Positions 1 through 10,167 of a stretch of 64,000 nucleotides of DNA are shown piece after piece. A program made the position numbers and the translations under genes. The notes below the pieces were generated by a model, which made no database searches, was not told the DNA's origin, and saw only the letters and a list, made by a program, of their open reading frames with translations. Position 1 is the stretch's first letter; every line of letters begins with the position of its first letter. The stretch is from an uncultured Granulosicoccaceae bacterium (GTDB lineage: Bacteria; Pseudomonadota; Gammaproteobacteria; Granulosicoccales; Granulosicoccaceae): assembly GCA_938035525.1 (NCBI GenBank), contig CALHOI010000041.1, positions 1 through 64,000 of the forward strand, read 5' to 3'.

Positions 1-763
1 CGGGTAAAAAGTCGATGCCCAGTTCAAGCCCGAGTGCATTTAAACCTGAACCGGTTTGCTTGTTTAAATCGGTTTCGCTAACCCATAACAGGCTACCGCC
101 AAGATTAATGTATTCCAGTAAGCCGGCAATCTCCCCTGGGAAGTAGGGTCGTCTGGGGTCGGCAATAACCAGTACATCAACATCGTCATTAATGCGCGGA
201 TTGGATACCAGGCTCAGTGCTTCGCTGTTAAGGCCTATGCTGCGCAGACGCGATGCAATGGTGGTCCAGTTGTTTGGTCCGGCCTCTGTTGCGCTGCGTT
301 CTTCGTGTCCGGTTATAAAGGCGAGCTTGCGTTCTCCCTCGCGGTTAAGTTGGCGTAGCGCACCGGTTAGTGCTCTTTCTGATACGGCTTGCAAACGCTG
401 CTCTCTGCCCATGCCGTTGATAATCAGTTCGCCACCGGCTGCGGCATTTAAACTTCTTACTCTTTCGGGGTCGGTTTCCGGGTTTATAAAGTCGAGCGAG
501 ATTAACGGGTTGTGGGTTTGGTATCGTGATACCAGTTCGGTTAAGGCCTTGCGTTGTTGCGCAATAGGGCCAACAACGGCGGTGATGCTAACCGGGCCAT
601 CAAGCGCTTTAACCGCATTCACCGTTTGCTCGCTTAAGGCGTGTCGCTTATTGGCAGTTAAATCAACGCTGTGATTGGTGCGAGCCGTTAACCAGATTAA
701 TGCAAGTGCTATTGCAATACTGATGAGTGTCAGTAGTGTGTGTTGTAGTGAGCGCGTTTTCAT
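1..763 (-). CDS. GldG-family ABC transporter auxiliary protein (partial, runs off left edge)
   Basis: Minus-strand reading from ATG at 763: MKTRSLQHTLLTLISIAIALALIWLTARTNHSVDLTANKRHALSEQTVNAVKALDGPVSITAVVG..., open to window edge; adjacent to ABC permease and ATPase. Confidence 0.8.
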   Translation of the reverse strand, partial: MKTRSLQHTLLTLISIAIALALIWLTARTNHSVDLTANKRHALSEQTVNAVKALDGPVSITAVVGPIAQQRKALTELVSRYQTHNPLISLDFINPETDPERVRSLNAAAGGELIINGMGREQRLQAVSERALTGALRQLNREGERKLAFITGHEERSATEAGPNNWTTIASRLRSIGLNSEALSLVSNPRINDDVDVLVIADPRRPYFPGEIAGLLEYINLGGSLLWVSETDLNKQTGSGLNALGLELGIDFLP

Positions 764-769
764 GGTCGA

Positions 770-1522
770 TTAACCCGAATGCCTTAAGGCGTCCAGACGT
801 ATAATCGTCAGGCTGATAAACAACACCGTTAAAATAACAAAGTAGGCAACGCTTGCGGTGCTGATGTAGCCTTGAAAAAATCCAGCCAAGTGGGTAGGGA
901 TAGCAAAGATTGCCAGCACGTTCGTCAAAATGTTGTCAGCAGAACCGGCGCTGCCAAGTAACCACAACAAAACCAGTAACAGCACGCTGGCAGCAACCGC
1001 AATAATGGCGTGCTTGGTGATGGATGAAAAAAACAATCCAATAGCGGTAAACATCAGGCTTGCCAGGCTCAGTCCTAAAACCGATGCTGCCAATACACCA
1101 AAATCCAGCGCTGTATAAAAACGCATAAAAGCTGGCAAAAGGCCTGCAACCATAACCAACAGCAGTATGACCAATGCCACCCCTAAAAATTTACCCACAA
1201 CTAAACCCGTCATTGATACAGGGGAGGATTGCCACAGTGCCATGGTGTGTTGTCGATACTCGTCGCTAAAACTGCGCATGGCCAGCAGTGGCGCAATGAG
1301 TGCAAACACCATCACCAGTGGCGCAAGGTAGCGTACCGCTAAAAAACCACTTAATCCGGTTGGGTGGTCTTGCAAGGCAAGTTGCGGCTGCACTTCTAAA
1401 TAGGTTTCCAGTGCTTGCAAAAACAAATACGCAAACACAATGGCAAGCACGGCGGCAATAATCCAAGTCTGTGCTGAACGCAGTAAGGCGCGTGATTCAA
1501 ATCCGGCAATGGCGCCAATCAT
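770..1522 (-). CDS. ABC transporter permease, GldF-like
   Basis: 250 aa, multiple TM segments, SFSDEYRQHTMALWQSSPVSMTGLVVGKFLG motif typical of ABC-2 permeases; overlaps ATPase gene by 4 nt. Confidence 0.85.
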   Translation of the reverse strand: MIGAIAGFESRALLRSAQTWIIAAVLAIVFAYLFLQALETYLEVQPQLALQDHPTGLSGFLAVRYLAPLVMVFALIAPLLAMRSFSDEYRQHTMALWQSSPVSMTGLVVGKFLGVALVILLLVMVAGLLPAFMRFYTALDFGVLAASVLGLSLASLMFTAIGLFFSSITKHAIIAVAASVLLLVLLWLLGSAGSADNILTNVLAIFAIPTHLAGFFQGYISTASVAYFVILTVLFISLTIIRLDALRHSG

Positions 1523-2259
1523 GCGCTAGCCGCCTGTGTATCGTCAGCGGATAAACCGGTAAACAGGTCTTCCAGTTGTTTGTTGTCACCGGTGACTTTG
1601 TCTTCGTGTATGAGTTTGCCTTTATGCACAACAGCAATGCGATTACACACGGCCTGGGCTTCCGCCAATAAATGGGTGGAAAAAATCACGGCCTGTTTTT
1701 CGCCAGTTTGTTTGATGATGTTGCGCATGCCCATCATTTGATTTGGGTCGAGCCCGTTGCTGGGTTCATCCAAAAGCAGCACGTGCGGTTTGTGTACCAA
1801 TGCTTGTGCTAAGCCAACTCGCTGGCGAAAGCCTTTTGACAGCTGGCCAATGCGATTTTTTTTGACCGACTGCAAATCGCACTCGTTGAGTACTGCTTCA
1901 ACATTGCTTTGCTGCTCGGCTTTGGCAACCAGCCGCAGCTTGGCACAAAAGCGTAAATAACTTTCCACTCGCATATCGTTATACAGCGGCGGTTGGTCGG
2001 GTAAGTAGCCGATTTTGCGTCGAGCTTGCAGTGGTGCTTCGCGCATGGAGTCGCCACTGATGCGCACATCGCCACTGTCGGGTACCAAGGTACCGGTAAG
2101 CAGCCGCAGTGTGGTTGATTTACCCGCCCCATTAAGCCCAAGCAGACCCAGAATGTCGCCGCGCTGTAGTTTGATGGATATGTCATACACACCCGCATCA
2201 GCGCTTAAGCGACGACTTAGCTTGTCCGCGTCCAGCAGGTAATTGACAGTATCGGTCAT
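1519..2259 (-). CDS. ABC transporter ATP-binding protein, GldA-like
   Basis: Walker A GLNGAGKST, signature LSKGFRQRVGLAQAL, Walker B VLLLDEPSNGLDP. Confidence 0.93.
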   Translation of the reverse strand: MTDTVNYLLDADKLSRRLSADAGVYDISIKLQRGDILGLLGLNGAGKSTTLRLLTGTLVPDSGDVRISGDSMREAPLQARRKIGYLPDQPPLYNDMRVESYLRFCAKLRLVAKAEQQSNVEAVLNECDLQSVKKNRIGQLSKGFRQRVGLAQALVHKPHVLLLDEPSNGLDPNQMMGMRNIIKQTGEKQAVIFSTHLLAEAQAVCNRIAVVHKGKLIHEDKVTGDNKQLEDLFTGLSADDTQAASA

Positions 2260-2414
2260 GGCAAGAATAGAGCTATTAAAACGCGGGCTTAAGCATTCGG
2301 TAAGTATAGTGTAGCGATTGAATGTTTATTAACGTCAAAAAGCGATCAGCCAATCCACATCGTCATGTGGATATTCGGTATGGTTGAGCGCTGAACTTTT
2401 CGGCGTTTTATGAG

Positions 2415-3605
2415 GTGCTTGTGGTTTTACTCGGGATGTTGGATGTATCGGTATGGACAATGGTGCTTTGGACCTTAGTCAGTTGCCACATCACTTTATT
2501 GTCGGTCACTGTGTATTTGCATCGCGCACAAGCGCATCGGTCAGTCGATTTACACCCTGCTTTGGCGCATTTTTTCCGGTTTTGGTTGTGGCTGACTACC
2601 GGCATGGTGACCCGGGAATGGGTGGCGGTGCATCGTAAGCATCACGCTCGCACTGAAGGGCCGGAAGACCCGCACAGCCCGCAAATCCATGGCATTAAGA
2701 AAGTACTGCTGGAAGGGTCTGAGCTTTACCGGGAGGCTGCAGCGGTTGAGTCTGACCTGGAAAAATACGGCAAAGGCACGCCAGACGACTGGTTAGAAAG
2801 GCAGCTTTATTCGCGTTTCGTGTTCCTCGGTGTGGGCTCGCTGGCGCTATTTCAATTTTGTTTGTTCGGTCTGGCAGGCATTGGCATGTTTGCCGTGCAA
2901 ATGCTGTGTATCCCGGTGTTGGCGGCGGGTGTGATTAACGGTCTGGGTCACTACTGGGGTTATCGTAATTTCGAGACCGCCGACTCTGCCACCAACCTGA
3001 CGCCAGTGGCGGCCATTATTTGCGGCGAAGAGCTGCACAACAACCACCATGCATACCCGTCGTCGGCGCGATTTTCTTTGCGACGTTGGGAGTTTGACCT
3101 GGGCTGGGCGTACATTAGGTTGTTCAGTCTGTTGGGCTTGGCGAAGATTCGTCGCGTTGCCCCTCAGCCGGTGTTTCGCAAAGGCATCGATCAGATGGAC
3201 ATGGACACAGTCAAGGCCATTATCAGCTCGCGATTACACGTATTGGACAACTACGCGCGCAGCGTGATGAAACCAGTTCATGCTAATACATTGAAATCGC
3301 TAGCTAAATCTGAACGCAAGCCGTTAAAACAGATCACCCGTGATTTACTGAAGGGCCACGCCATGCTGGATGAATCTGCACGCAGCAGGGTGGCAGCGGC
3401 TGTGGCTGAGCGCGATGCTCTGAAAACCGTGTACGAATTTCAGCACCGGCTGCAAAGTGTCTGGCAGGCGGCAGGTGCCAATCAGGAAGCACTCATGCAG
3501 TCGCTTCAGGATTGGTGTCAGCAGGCCGAAGACACTGGCATAGAGTGTTTACAGGACTTTGCCGACAGGTTGCGGGGCTATCGCCTGCAACCGGTTACCC
3601 ACTGA
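2415..3605 (+). CDS. Acyl-CoA/fatty acid desaturase (DesB-like)
   Basis: Histidine boxes HRAQAH, HRKHH, HNNHH; GTG start; about 120 aa helical C-terminal extension. Confidence 0.9.
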   Translation: MLVVLLGMLDVSVWTMVLWTLVSCHITLLSVTVYLHRAQAHRSVDLHPALAHFFRFWLWLTTGMVTREWVAVHRKHHARTEGPEDPHSPQIHGIKKVLLEGSELYREAAAVESDLEKYGKGTPDDWLERQLYSRFVFLGVGSLALFQFCLFGLAGIGMFAVQMLCIPVLAAGVINGLGHYWGYRNFETADSATNLTPVAAIICGEELHNNHHAYPSSARFSLRRWEFDLGWAYIRLFSLLGLAKIRRVAPQPVFRKGIDQMDMDTVKAIISSRLHVLDNYARSVMKPVHANTLKSLAKSERKPLKQITRDLLKGHAMLDESARSRVAAAVAERDALKTVYEFQHRLQSVWQAAGANQEALMQSLQDWCQQAEDTGIECLQDFADRLRGYRLQPVTH

Positions 3606-3763
3606 GCTTGACGTTACCGACCAGGGCCTTTGTGGCACTGGCACAGGTGGGTTGATTTTTGCCATTATTTGGCCCGAAATGGCAAATACAGCTTGAGCCC
3701 TGGCAAACAATTCGCTATGCTTCGCGGGCTAAGCTTTTACAAATTACTGTTTCGGAGTTTTCG

Positions 3764-3997
3764 ATGTCTAGAGTGTGCCAAGTCACCGGTAAAGCACCAA
3801 TGTCCGGCAACAATGTGTCACACGCCAAAAACCGGCGTCGTCGACGGTTTCTGCCTAACCTGCATACCCACCGTTTTTGGGTGGCAAGCGAAAATCGCTT
3901 TGTAACGCTGCGATTGTCGTCCAAAGGCATGCGTATTATCGACAAGCGTGGCATCGATGCTGTGCTGGCCGACGTGCGTGCTGGAAAAACAGCTTAA
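3764..3997 (+). CDS. rpmB: 50S ribosomal protein L28
   Basis: [40 protein letters not shown]...; internal ATG of ORF 3659..3997. Confidence 0.97.
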   Translation: MSRVCQVTGKAPMSGNNVSHAKNRRRRRFLPNLHTHRFWVASENRFVTLRLSSKGMRIIDKRGIDAVLADVRAGKTA

Positions 3998-4008
3998 GCG
4001 CTTTATCT

Positions 4009-4072
4009 AAGCCAGATACGCAAGCCAGACAATAAGCTAGATAAACAAGCTAGATAAACAAGCGAGATACAG
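4009..4072 (+). repeat. Five degenerate tandem copies of a ~13-bp unit (AAGCnAGATAnAC) in the rpmB-rpmG spacer
   Basis: aagccagatacgc / aagccagacaat / aagctagataaac / aagctagataaac / aagcgagatacag read directly. Confidence 0.9.
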
Positions 4073-4081
4073 GAGAACACT

Positions 4082-4237
4082 ATGCGCGACAAAATTAAAA
4101 TGGTATCCAGTGCTGGTACAGGTCATTTCTACACGACCACCAAAAACAAACGCACCATGACCGAAAAGCTCGAAATGAAAAAATTCGACCCGAAAGTGCG
4201 AAAGCACGTCATGTACAAAGAAGCCAAAATTAAGTAA
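4082..4237 (+). CDS. rpmG: 50S ribosomal protein L33
   Basis: [51 protein letters not shown], 51 aa, SD aggag upstream; not in supplied ORF list. Confidence 0.97.
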   Translation: MRDKIKMVSSAGTGHFYTTTKNKRTMTEKLEMKKFDPKVRKHVMYKEAKIK

Positions 4238-4334
4238 CTTCCTAAAAGATTTCGATCTAGCGGCGCGCCTTATTGCCCTCTTTTTGGTAGATAGGCCGTT
4301 AGACAATCCTTTAGGCAGTACGTTAGACATTTTC

Positions 4335-4360
4335 AAGCCCGATACTATCGGGCTTTTTTA
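4335..4360 (+). terminator. Rho-independent terminator after rpmBG
   Basis: aagcccgat-act-atcgggctt followed by tttt. Confidence 0.85.
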
Positions 4361-4444
4361 TGCCCGTTAAAAACACGCCAGTGGTTGGCCTGGCATCAAA
4401 CCGGGCCTTAGCCGAGTACCGATACGACAAGCCGAGATCGACAT

Positions 4445-4828
4445 ATGGACAGAGTATTTATAAAGCAGCTTGAAATAGAAACCATTATTGGCATTTATGA
4501 TTCGGAGCGAGTAAATCGTCAGCCAGTGGTGTTCGATATCGAAATGGCCTGGGATAACACCAAGCCTGCAGCATCGGAAAATATTGACGACGCGTTGAAC
4601 TACAAGACGCTCAGTGATGAACTAAAAGAAACGGTTTCAGCTTCAAAGTACTTACTGATCGAAACGCTGGCCGAAAAGGTTGCCGATATCGTACTTGATA
4701 AATACGGTGTCGAGTGGTTGCAGTTAACTTTGCACAAGCCCAATGCGCTGGATGGAGATACCGATGTGGGTGTCAAGATTGTACGGGAACGCAAAAAGTC
4801 AAAATCGCGTCCGGGTTTTTTGGTCTAA
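4445..4828 (+). CDS. folB: Dihydroneopterin aldolase
   Basis: MDRVFIKQLEIETIIGIYDSERVNRQPVVFDIEM... LTLHKPNALDGDTDVGVKI. Confidence 0.92.
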   Translation: MDRVFIKQLEIETIIGIYDSERVNRQPVVFDIEMAWDNTKPAASENIDDALNYKTLSDELKETVSASKYLLIETLAEKVADIVLDKYGVEWLQLTLHKPNALDGDTDVGVKIVRERKKSKSRPGFLV

Positions 4829-4832
4829 ATAA

Positions 4833-6062
4833 ATGGTCACGCCCACGGCCACCTCTCTGCCTCGACCCGATGATATTGCTGTGCAACATTCGCAGCAGTT
4901 GCTTGGGGTGTTGCACAAGCAGCTTGATGCTGGTGCGATGTCGTTTGCGCAGTATATGCAAACCGTGTTGTACGAGCCCGGACTGGGTTACTACATGGCG
5001 GGTGCGCAAAAGTTTGGTTCGCGTGGCGACTTTATTACTGCGCCAGAAGTGTCTGATTTGTTTGGCCAATGCATTGCGGCCCAATGCCGTGAGGTTTTGG
5101 ATTTAATTGGTGGCAGTATTCTCGAGCTGGGAGCAGGCAGTGGTCGTCTGGCACTGAGTGTGTTGTCAAGCTTAAGCGACGCACCCCCAGAGCAATACTG
5201 CATATTAGAGCCGAGCGCCGAATTAGCGCTGCGACAAAAACAGCTCTTGCAACAACACCTGCCCGAGACGCTGTTTGCACGTGTTACTTGGCTAGATGCC
5301 TTGCCAGAAAATTTTGTTGGTGTTTGTCTTGCCAACGAAGTCATGGACGCTCTGCCGGTGGAGTTGTTTACCCGGCAAGGTGATCAAATTCATCAGGTTT
5401 GCATTGACCTATCAAATGGGGGTCAGAGTAAAAACCTAAACGATGACCTCACCGGCGACATCTGTTCAAACGCGTTTAAGTACGTCACCCAAGCAGCGCC
5501 TGAAAGTCTGCAAAACCTGGTGGCAGCCATTGAAGCTGAGCTCGGCACACCTTTTGAATCAGGTTACCAATCGGAAGTGTGCACGCTATTGGCACCATGG
5601 GTTAGCTCGTTGGGCAAAGCCATTAAAAAAGGTGTGCTGTTGTTGTCGGACTACGGTTATCCGCGACAAGAATACTATTTACCAGAGCGTCGATCCGGGA
5701 CCTTGGCGTGCTACTACCAGCATCATTTTCACGACAACGTGTTTTATTACCCGGGCCTTCAGGATATTACGGCCCACGTGGATTTTACCCGGGTAGTAGA
5801 GGCCGGTAGCGCAGCAGGGTTTGCCTTGCTTGGCTACACTTCGCAAACAGGGTTTCTGTTAAACACGGGCATCAGTACATTGGCAGCGAAAAATATTGCT
5901 GCGTGTAAAACTGAACTGGAACAGCTTAGTCTGGCAAAAGAGATTAAAACCCTGACGTTGCCCGGTGAAATGGGTGAGCGGTTTCAGTTTATGGCGTTGG
6001 GCAAGAACCTGACTTCGGCTTTGCATGGGTTTGCAGCGCAAGATTTATCTCACAGGCTTTAA
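4833..6062 (+). CDS. Class I SAM-dependent methyltransferase, MidA/NDUFAF7 family
   Basis: GLGYYMAGAQKFGSRGDFITAPEVSDLFGQCIA, ILELGAGSGRLA, NEVMDALPVE. Confidence 0.9.
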   Translation: MVTPTATSLPRPDDIAVQHSQQLLGVLHKQLDAGAMSFAQYMQTVLYEPGLGYYMAGAQKFGSRGDFITAPEVSDLFGQCIAAQCREVLDLIGGSILELGAGSGRLALSVLSSLSDAPPEQYCILEPSAELALRQKQLLQQHLPETLFARVTWLDALPENFVGVCLANEVMDALPVELFTRQGDQIHQVCIDLSNGGQSKNLNDDLTGDICSNAFKYVTQAAPESLQNLVAAIEAELGTPFESGYQSEVCTLLAPWVSSLGKAIKKGVLLLSDYGYPRQEYYLPERRSGTLACYYQHHFHDNVFYYPGLQDITAHVDFTRVVEAGSAAGFALLGYTSQTGFLLNTGISTLAAKNIAACKTELEQLSLAKEIKTLTLPGEMGERFQFMALGKNLTSALHGFAAQDLSHRL

Positions 6063-6085
6063 CACGGCATATTGGTTAAACATTT

Positions 6086-6883
6086 ATGGAAACTGCTCAT
6101 ATTATCTGGCTGGCGCTGGTTCAAGGCCTAACCGAGTTTCTGCCGATCTCCAGCTCGGCGCATTTAATTCTGGTCCCAAAGCTTCTGGGTTGGCCAGACC
6201 AGGGGCTGGCCTTTGATGTGGCCGTGCACCTGGGCACCCTGATTGCCGTGGTGACTTTTTTCCGCAACGATATCTTGAAGTTGTTTTTAGCGTGGGTCGG
6301 TTCCATCAGCGGTAAAGGCATGAGCGCCGAAGCGCGTTTGGCGTGGGGCGTTATCGTTGGGACCATACCCGCCGGAATCGTTGGCCTGTTGTTTAAAGAC
6401 TATATTGAAATCTACCTGCGATCGCCGCTGGTAATTGCTGCCACTACCATCCTGTTTGGTTTGTTGTTGTGGTTTGCTGACAGACGCGCGAAGCTTGCCA
6501 GAGACGAGCTTACGCTGGGTTGGCAGGATTTTCTGGTTATTGGTGGTGCTCAGGCTTTGGCATTGATACCCGGCACATCGCGCTCGGGAATTACCATAAC
6601 GGCCGGGCTGTTGTTGGGTCTAACGCGCGAGGCCGCAGCGCGTTATTCGTTTTTATTGTCCATTCCCATTATCGTATTGTCAGGCTTAAGCTTAACGTCT
6701 GACTTGCTGGGCAGTGCTGAACCGGTTGACTGGAAAGCCCTGGCGTTGGGTACCGTCATTGCCGCCGTCAGTGCGTTTGCCTGCATCCACTTTTTCCTGT
6801 CGTGGATTAACCGAATGGGCATGTTGCCATTCGTGATTTACCGATTGTTGCTTGGTGTGCTGCTGCTGGTTGTTTTCTTATAG
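6086..6883 (+). CDS. uppP: Undecaprenyl-diphosphatase
   Basis: [19 protein letters not shown] and [36 protein letters not shown]. Confidence 0.97.
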   Translation: METAHIIWLALVQGLTEFLPISSSAHLILVPKLLGWPDQGLAFDVAVHLGTLIAVVTFFRNDILKLFLAWVGSISGKGMSAEARLAWGVIVGTIPAGIVGLLFKDYIEIYLRSPLVIAATTILFGLLLWFADRRAKLARDELTLGWQDFLVIGGAQALALIPGTSRSGITITAGLLLGLTREAAARYSFLLSIPIIVLSGLSLTSDLLGSAEPVDWKALALGTVIAAVSAFACIHFFLSWINRMGMLPFVIYRLLLGVLLLVVFL

Positions 6884-6907
6884 TTCAATCACCAATCCCT
6901 ATTCGAC

Positions 6908-7315
6908 TTAAGGGTGCGGCACAGCTATATCCATGGTTTTACCGCCAAGCTCATCAACCGAATCGTTGGCGCGAACGGTAATGGTTTTAACGGTTTCAGG
7001 TATGGTCAGTCGCAGTGATCGTGTAAACGGCTGTTCGTTAACGTGCGGGTGAGCCAGCTCGCGAACGCCAATGACCTGGCCGTTTTCATCAAGCACATCC
7101 CATCGGTTAGCGTAGTGGTCCCAGCCTGTATCACCATGCAGTAGTGTTGCGCTTACCACAAACCGGCCATCACCCAGTGATTCGATAGTAACGTCGACGA
7201 CATCAACCTCTCCGGCGTTGGCGGTGAATGTCATTGCACTGATAAAAAAACCAAACAGCGCGGCATAAACGTATAAAGAAAATAATTTGGTTTTTTTAAA
7301 TGTTGAAAGTTTCAT
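6908..7315 (-). CDS. Hypothetical secreted protein
   Basis: 135 aa with N-terminal signal peptide, convergent to uppP. Confidence 0.65.
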   Translation of the reverse strand: MKLSTFKKTKLFSLYVYAALFGFFISAMTFTANAGEVDVVDVTIESLGDGRFVVSATLLHGDTGWDHYANRWDVLDENGQVIGVRELAHPHVNEQPFTRSLRLTIPETVKTITVRANDSVDELGGKTMDIAVPHP

Positions 7316-7405
7316 GTTGGTAAAACCTCTTGCGGTATTGGCTGCTAAACTTGGAGCCCGTTAATTGTGCTTGGTTCATCTACTGTAACAGTGTCTCATA
7401 ACAGA

Positions 7406-7729
7406 ATGCAGCAATATTCCGCGAAGCCCATATCGCCGGTCATGCAGTTTGTGCTGCTGCTGACCCCGGTGGTTATGAGCTGCTTTTTTCTGGTGTACGC
7501 GCTTGCCGGATGGATGGTTGAGGGGCGTCACAAATTAAACTGGTCTATAGAGGCACCCACAGTGGCCACGTGGACAGCCATAGGCGTTGTTACTTACTGT
7601 ATCGTAGTGTTGCTGTACGCCCGATGGAAGGGCGCTACGCGGTATCATGTGCTCAATGTGTCCAGTTGGGGGCACATTATCATCAGTGTATTGCTGACTA
7701 TTTCCGTTTTTGTAGCGGTGAAGCTATAG
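7406..7729 (+). CDS. Hypothetical membrane protein
   Basis: Three predicted TM segments; start uncertain (ORF opens at 7367). Confidence 0.55.
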   Translation: MQQYSAKPISPVMQFVLLLTPVVMSCFFLVYALAGWMVEGRHKLNWSIEAPTVATWTAIGVVTYCIVVLLYARWKGATRYHVLNVSSWGHIIISVLLTISVFVAVKL

Positions 7730-7941
7730 GCGGGGTTCATCTGGGGATCAGCGCGGACGATACGCTAGGTAACATAACAAAAATAGATCGGATTCAACCG
7801 GTCAAAAATAAGAACTATTGGTATAAAAATGCGAACTGCGACACAGGCTTCACGCCCGCTCAACTCCCCTTTAATTGAGACACCCATATCTGCTATATCC
7901 GGTTTTGCCGCTTCCGGGCATCATGGACGATTAAAATCTCC

Positions 7942-8433
7942 ATGCGCGTTCATCGCGCAATCGCTAATGGTAAGGGGCGGCCAATGACTTTTGATTTCTC
8001 GCCAGTCAATTTATTTCGAGTCAGGCATTTACACTTCAAGCGTCTGTGGCTTGCCGTCGGGCTCTTGTTGATCAGTGGCGTCACATTGGCCTCAGTTACC
8101 AGTGTTCCCAAAGAAGTGACTACGCTTGTTTTCAACGATAAACTGACCCACGTAGCCGTGTATGCCTGCTTGATGGGGTGGTTTGCGCAGATATTCCGGC
8201 ATGACCTGACTCGGCTTATTTTTGTCGTGTTACTTTGTGCCATGGGCGTGGGCATAGAATTTATCCAGGCAACAACACCCACCCGCAAATTTGAAGTGCT
8301 GGACATGGTTGCCAATACCAGTGGAGTGATACTCGCATGGGCGTTGGCTTACACGTGGGTTGGCACAGTACTGTGGCGGTTTGAAAGCTTCTTTATTCAC
8401 AAACTCACCGGCAAGACAGCAGCTAATCCGTAA
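7942..8433 (+). CDS. VanZ-like membrane protein
   Basis: DKLTHVAVYACLMGWFAQIF ... GVGIEFIQATTPTRKFEVLDMVANTSGVILAWAL is VanZ-type. Confidence 0.75.
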   Translation: MRVHRAIANGKGRPMTFDFSPVNLFRVRHLHFKRLWLAVGLLLISGVTLASVTSVPKEVTTLVFNDKLTHVAVYACLMGWFAQIFRHDLTRLIFVVLLCAMGVGIEFIQATTPTRKFEVLDMVANTSGVILAWALAYTWVGTVLWRFESFFIHKLTGKTAANP

Positions 8434-8557
8434 TACCCCCTGGTTTAACGGGGCCGGTAGAGGCGCGTAACGCCTTAAAGCCCTGCGTCGATTTGGCAAA
8501 CCTTCCTGCTACGCTACAATTTAGGTTTAACGTAATAGCGAACAGGAAGTAAGGGCT

Positions 8558-9007
8558 ATGTCGAATTGGCATTTGGCAGAACTTAATATTGCACATCTGC
8601 AAGATACGATTGAGTCAGAACGGCTAAGCGACTTTGTCGCCAACATTGATCGTATTAATCAGCTCGCTGAACAGTCCCCTGGCTTTATTTGGCGACGCAT
8701 TGATAATGACCACCCCACTGAAACCAACTTTGGTTTTGGCGACGACTACATTGCCACCTTGTCTCTTTGGGACTCGGTCGAGTCCCTGCATGAATTTGTT
8801 TACCGTTCCGTTCATAAAGATATTATGCGGCGTAAACCCGAATGGTTTCACCGTATGCCGCGAGCGCACATGGTGCTGTGGTGGGTGGCAGAAGGGCATC
8901 TGCCCAATTCAGTTGAAGCAAAAGAAAAGCTGCTGCACCTACAAGAAAACGGGCCAACCGATCAAGCCTTTACATTCCGGCAAGCATTCGCAAAGCCGCA
9001 GGCGTGA
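8558..9007 (+). CDS. DUF3291 domain-containing protein
   Basis: WHLAELNIAHLQDTIES... SLWDSVESLHEFVYRSVHKDIMRRKPEWF. Confidence 0.8.
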   Translation: MSNWHLAELNIAHLQDTIESERLSDFVANIDRINQLAEQSPGFIWRRIDNDHPTETNFGFGDDYIATLSLWDSVESLHEFVYRSVHKDIMRRKPEWFHRMPRAHMVLWWVAEGHLPNSVEAKEKLLHLQENGPTDQAFTFRQAFAKPQA

Positions 9008-9011
9008 GTTT

Positions 9012-10142
9012 TTAGCGTTGTTCTAACAGAGACTTTATGGCCGCAATTTCGCTGCTTTTTATTGCGGTGGAAATGGTTTGCTTGTTGGGTTGGCTTTTCG
9101 CAATTAAAGCGGCGTCAATATTGGCCATGGCGGTAGCGCACTCGCGTAGCCGCTTGGCCTGTGGATAATGAGCCGGGTCTTCGGTGTTGGCGCTGGCTGC
9201 AATCAAAAAATCTTCAAAGCGTTGTGGACGCCGTGCGGCATCCAGCGATTTTAGTAGCGTGTGTAGCTCTGTTTCATCAAGTGAAAGCGCGTCATGCGCT
9301 TTATCTGTCCATCGTGCACTCAACAGTGCAAGTTCGCTAAAGGCACTGGGTGTTCTTAGCTGTTCACACAATGATTGAAGCTCGTTGGCATGCGCTGATT
9401 TAAAACCGGCGCACAGGGCGGCAAATCGCACTTTGGATTTATCGCTGGTGGTGGTGGCCTTGGATAACGCGTTCAACATAGTCTCATTGTTACTGCGATT
9501 AAAAGCGGTATACAGTTGAGGCATGACGCGCGCTGTGGCCTCGGCGCTATCAAGGGTTGTAAAGAATGCGGTGGGTGTTTTCGCCGATAAAGCGGATTCA
9601 AATTCTACCCAGACGCGCTCAGGTACCAATGCATCGATTTCACCGTCGCTAACCATTGATTTAACTAAATTGAGTGTGTCCGGCGCTACGGAAAAACCCA
9701 AGTGTGAAAATCGAGCCATGAATTTTGCCAGCCGCAACACGCGAACTGGGTCTTCGGTAAACGCTGATGAGACATGGCGTAACACTTTTTTTTCTATGTC
9801 TTGTTGCCCATTAAATGGATCAACCAGTTCACCGGTTTGGGCTTGCGCTATGGCGTTAATGGTTAGGTCGCGCCTGAGTAAGTCGTCTTCCAGTGTGACG
9901 CTGGTGTCGGTATTGAAATGAAAGCCATGGTAGCCAGGAGCCGTTTTACGTTCGGTTCTTGCCAGCGCGAACTCTTCGTGGGTTTCTGGGTGCAGGAACA
10001 CAGGAAAATCCTTGCCCACCGGCTTAAAGCCAGCAGCGATCATCGCTTCGGGGGTTTCTCCAACCACCACCCAATCACGGTCAAGGACAGGCAAACCAAG
10101 CAGCCCGTCTCTTACTGCACCACCCACAAGATAAGCTTTCAT
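9012..10142 (-). CDS. cca: CCA tRNA nucleotidyltransferase (no HD domain)
   Basis: MKAYLVGGAVRDGLLGLPVLDRDWVVVG, RRDLTINAIAQ, EDPVRVLRLAKFMARF; start trimmed to MKAYLV. Confidence 0.93.
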   Translation of the reverse strand: MKAYLVGGAVRDGLLGLPVLDRDWVVVGETPEAMIAAGFKPVGKDFPVFLHPETHEEFALARTERKTAPGYHGFHFNTDTSVTLEDDLLRRDLTINAIAQAQTGELVDPFNGQQDIEKKVLRHVSSAFTEDPVRVLRLAKFMARFSHLGFSVAPDTLNLVKSMVSDGEIDALVPERVWVEFESALSAKTPTAFFTTLDSAEATARVMPQLYTAFNRSNNETMLNALSKATTTSDKSKVRFAALCAGFKSAHANELQSLCEQLRTPSAFSELALLSARWTDKAHDALSLDETELHTLLKSLDAARRPQRFEDFLIAASANTEDPAHYPQAKRLRECATAMANIDAALIAKSQPNKQTISTAIKSSEIAAIKSLLEQR

Positions 10143-10167
10143 GCGCTCGGATGTTACACTGTTGGGC

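Noticed and set aside
192-674. 160-aa plus-strand ORF at the left edge
   Set aside because: Antisense to a continuous minus-strand GldG-like reading frame that has a proper signal/TM N-terminus
4009-4072. Possible CRISPR-like repeats in the rpmB-rpmG spacer
   Set aside because: Units are contiguous ~13-bp tandem repeats without spacers, so not CRISPR
4037-4336. 99-aa minus ORF across the rpmG region
   Set aside because: Antisense to rpmG and to the repeat array; no independent support
5443-5796. 117-aa plus ORF inside the MidA-like methyltransferase
   Set aside because: Out-of-frame overlap with a well-supported gene
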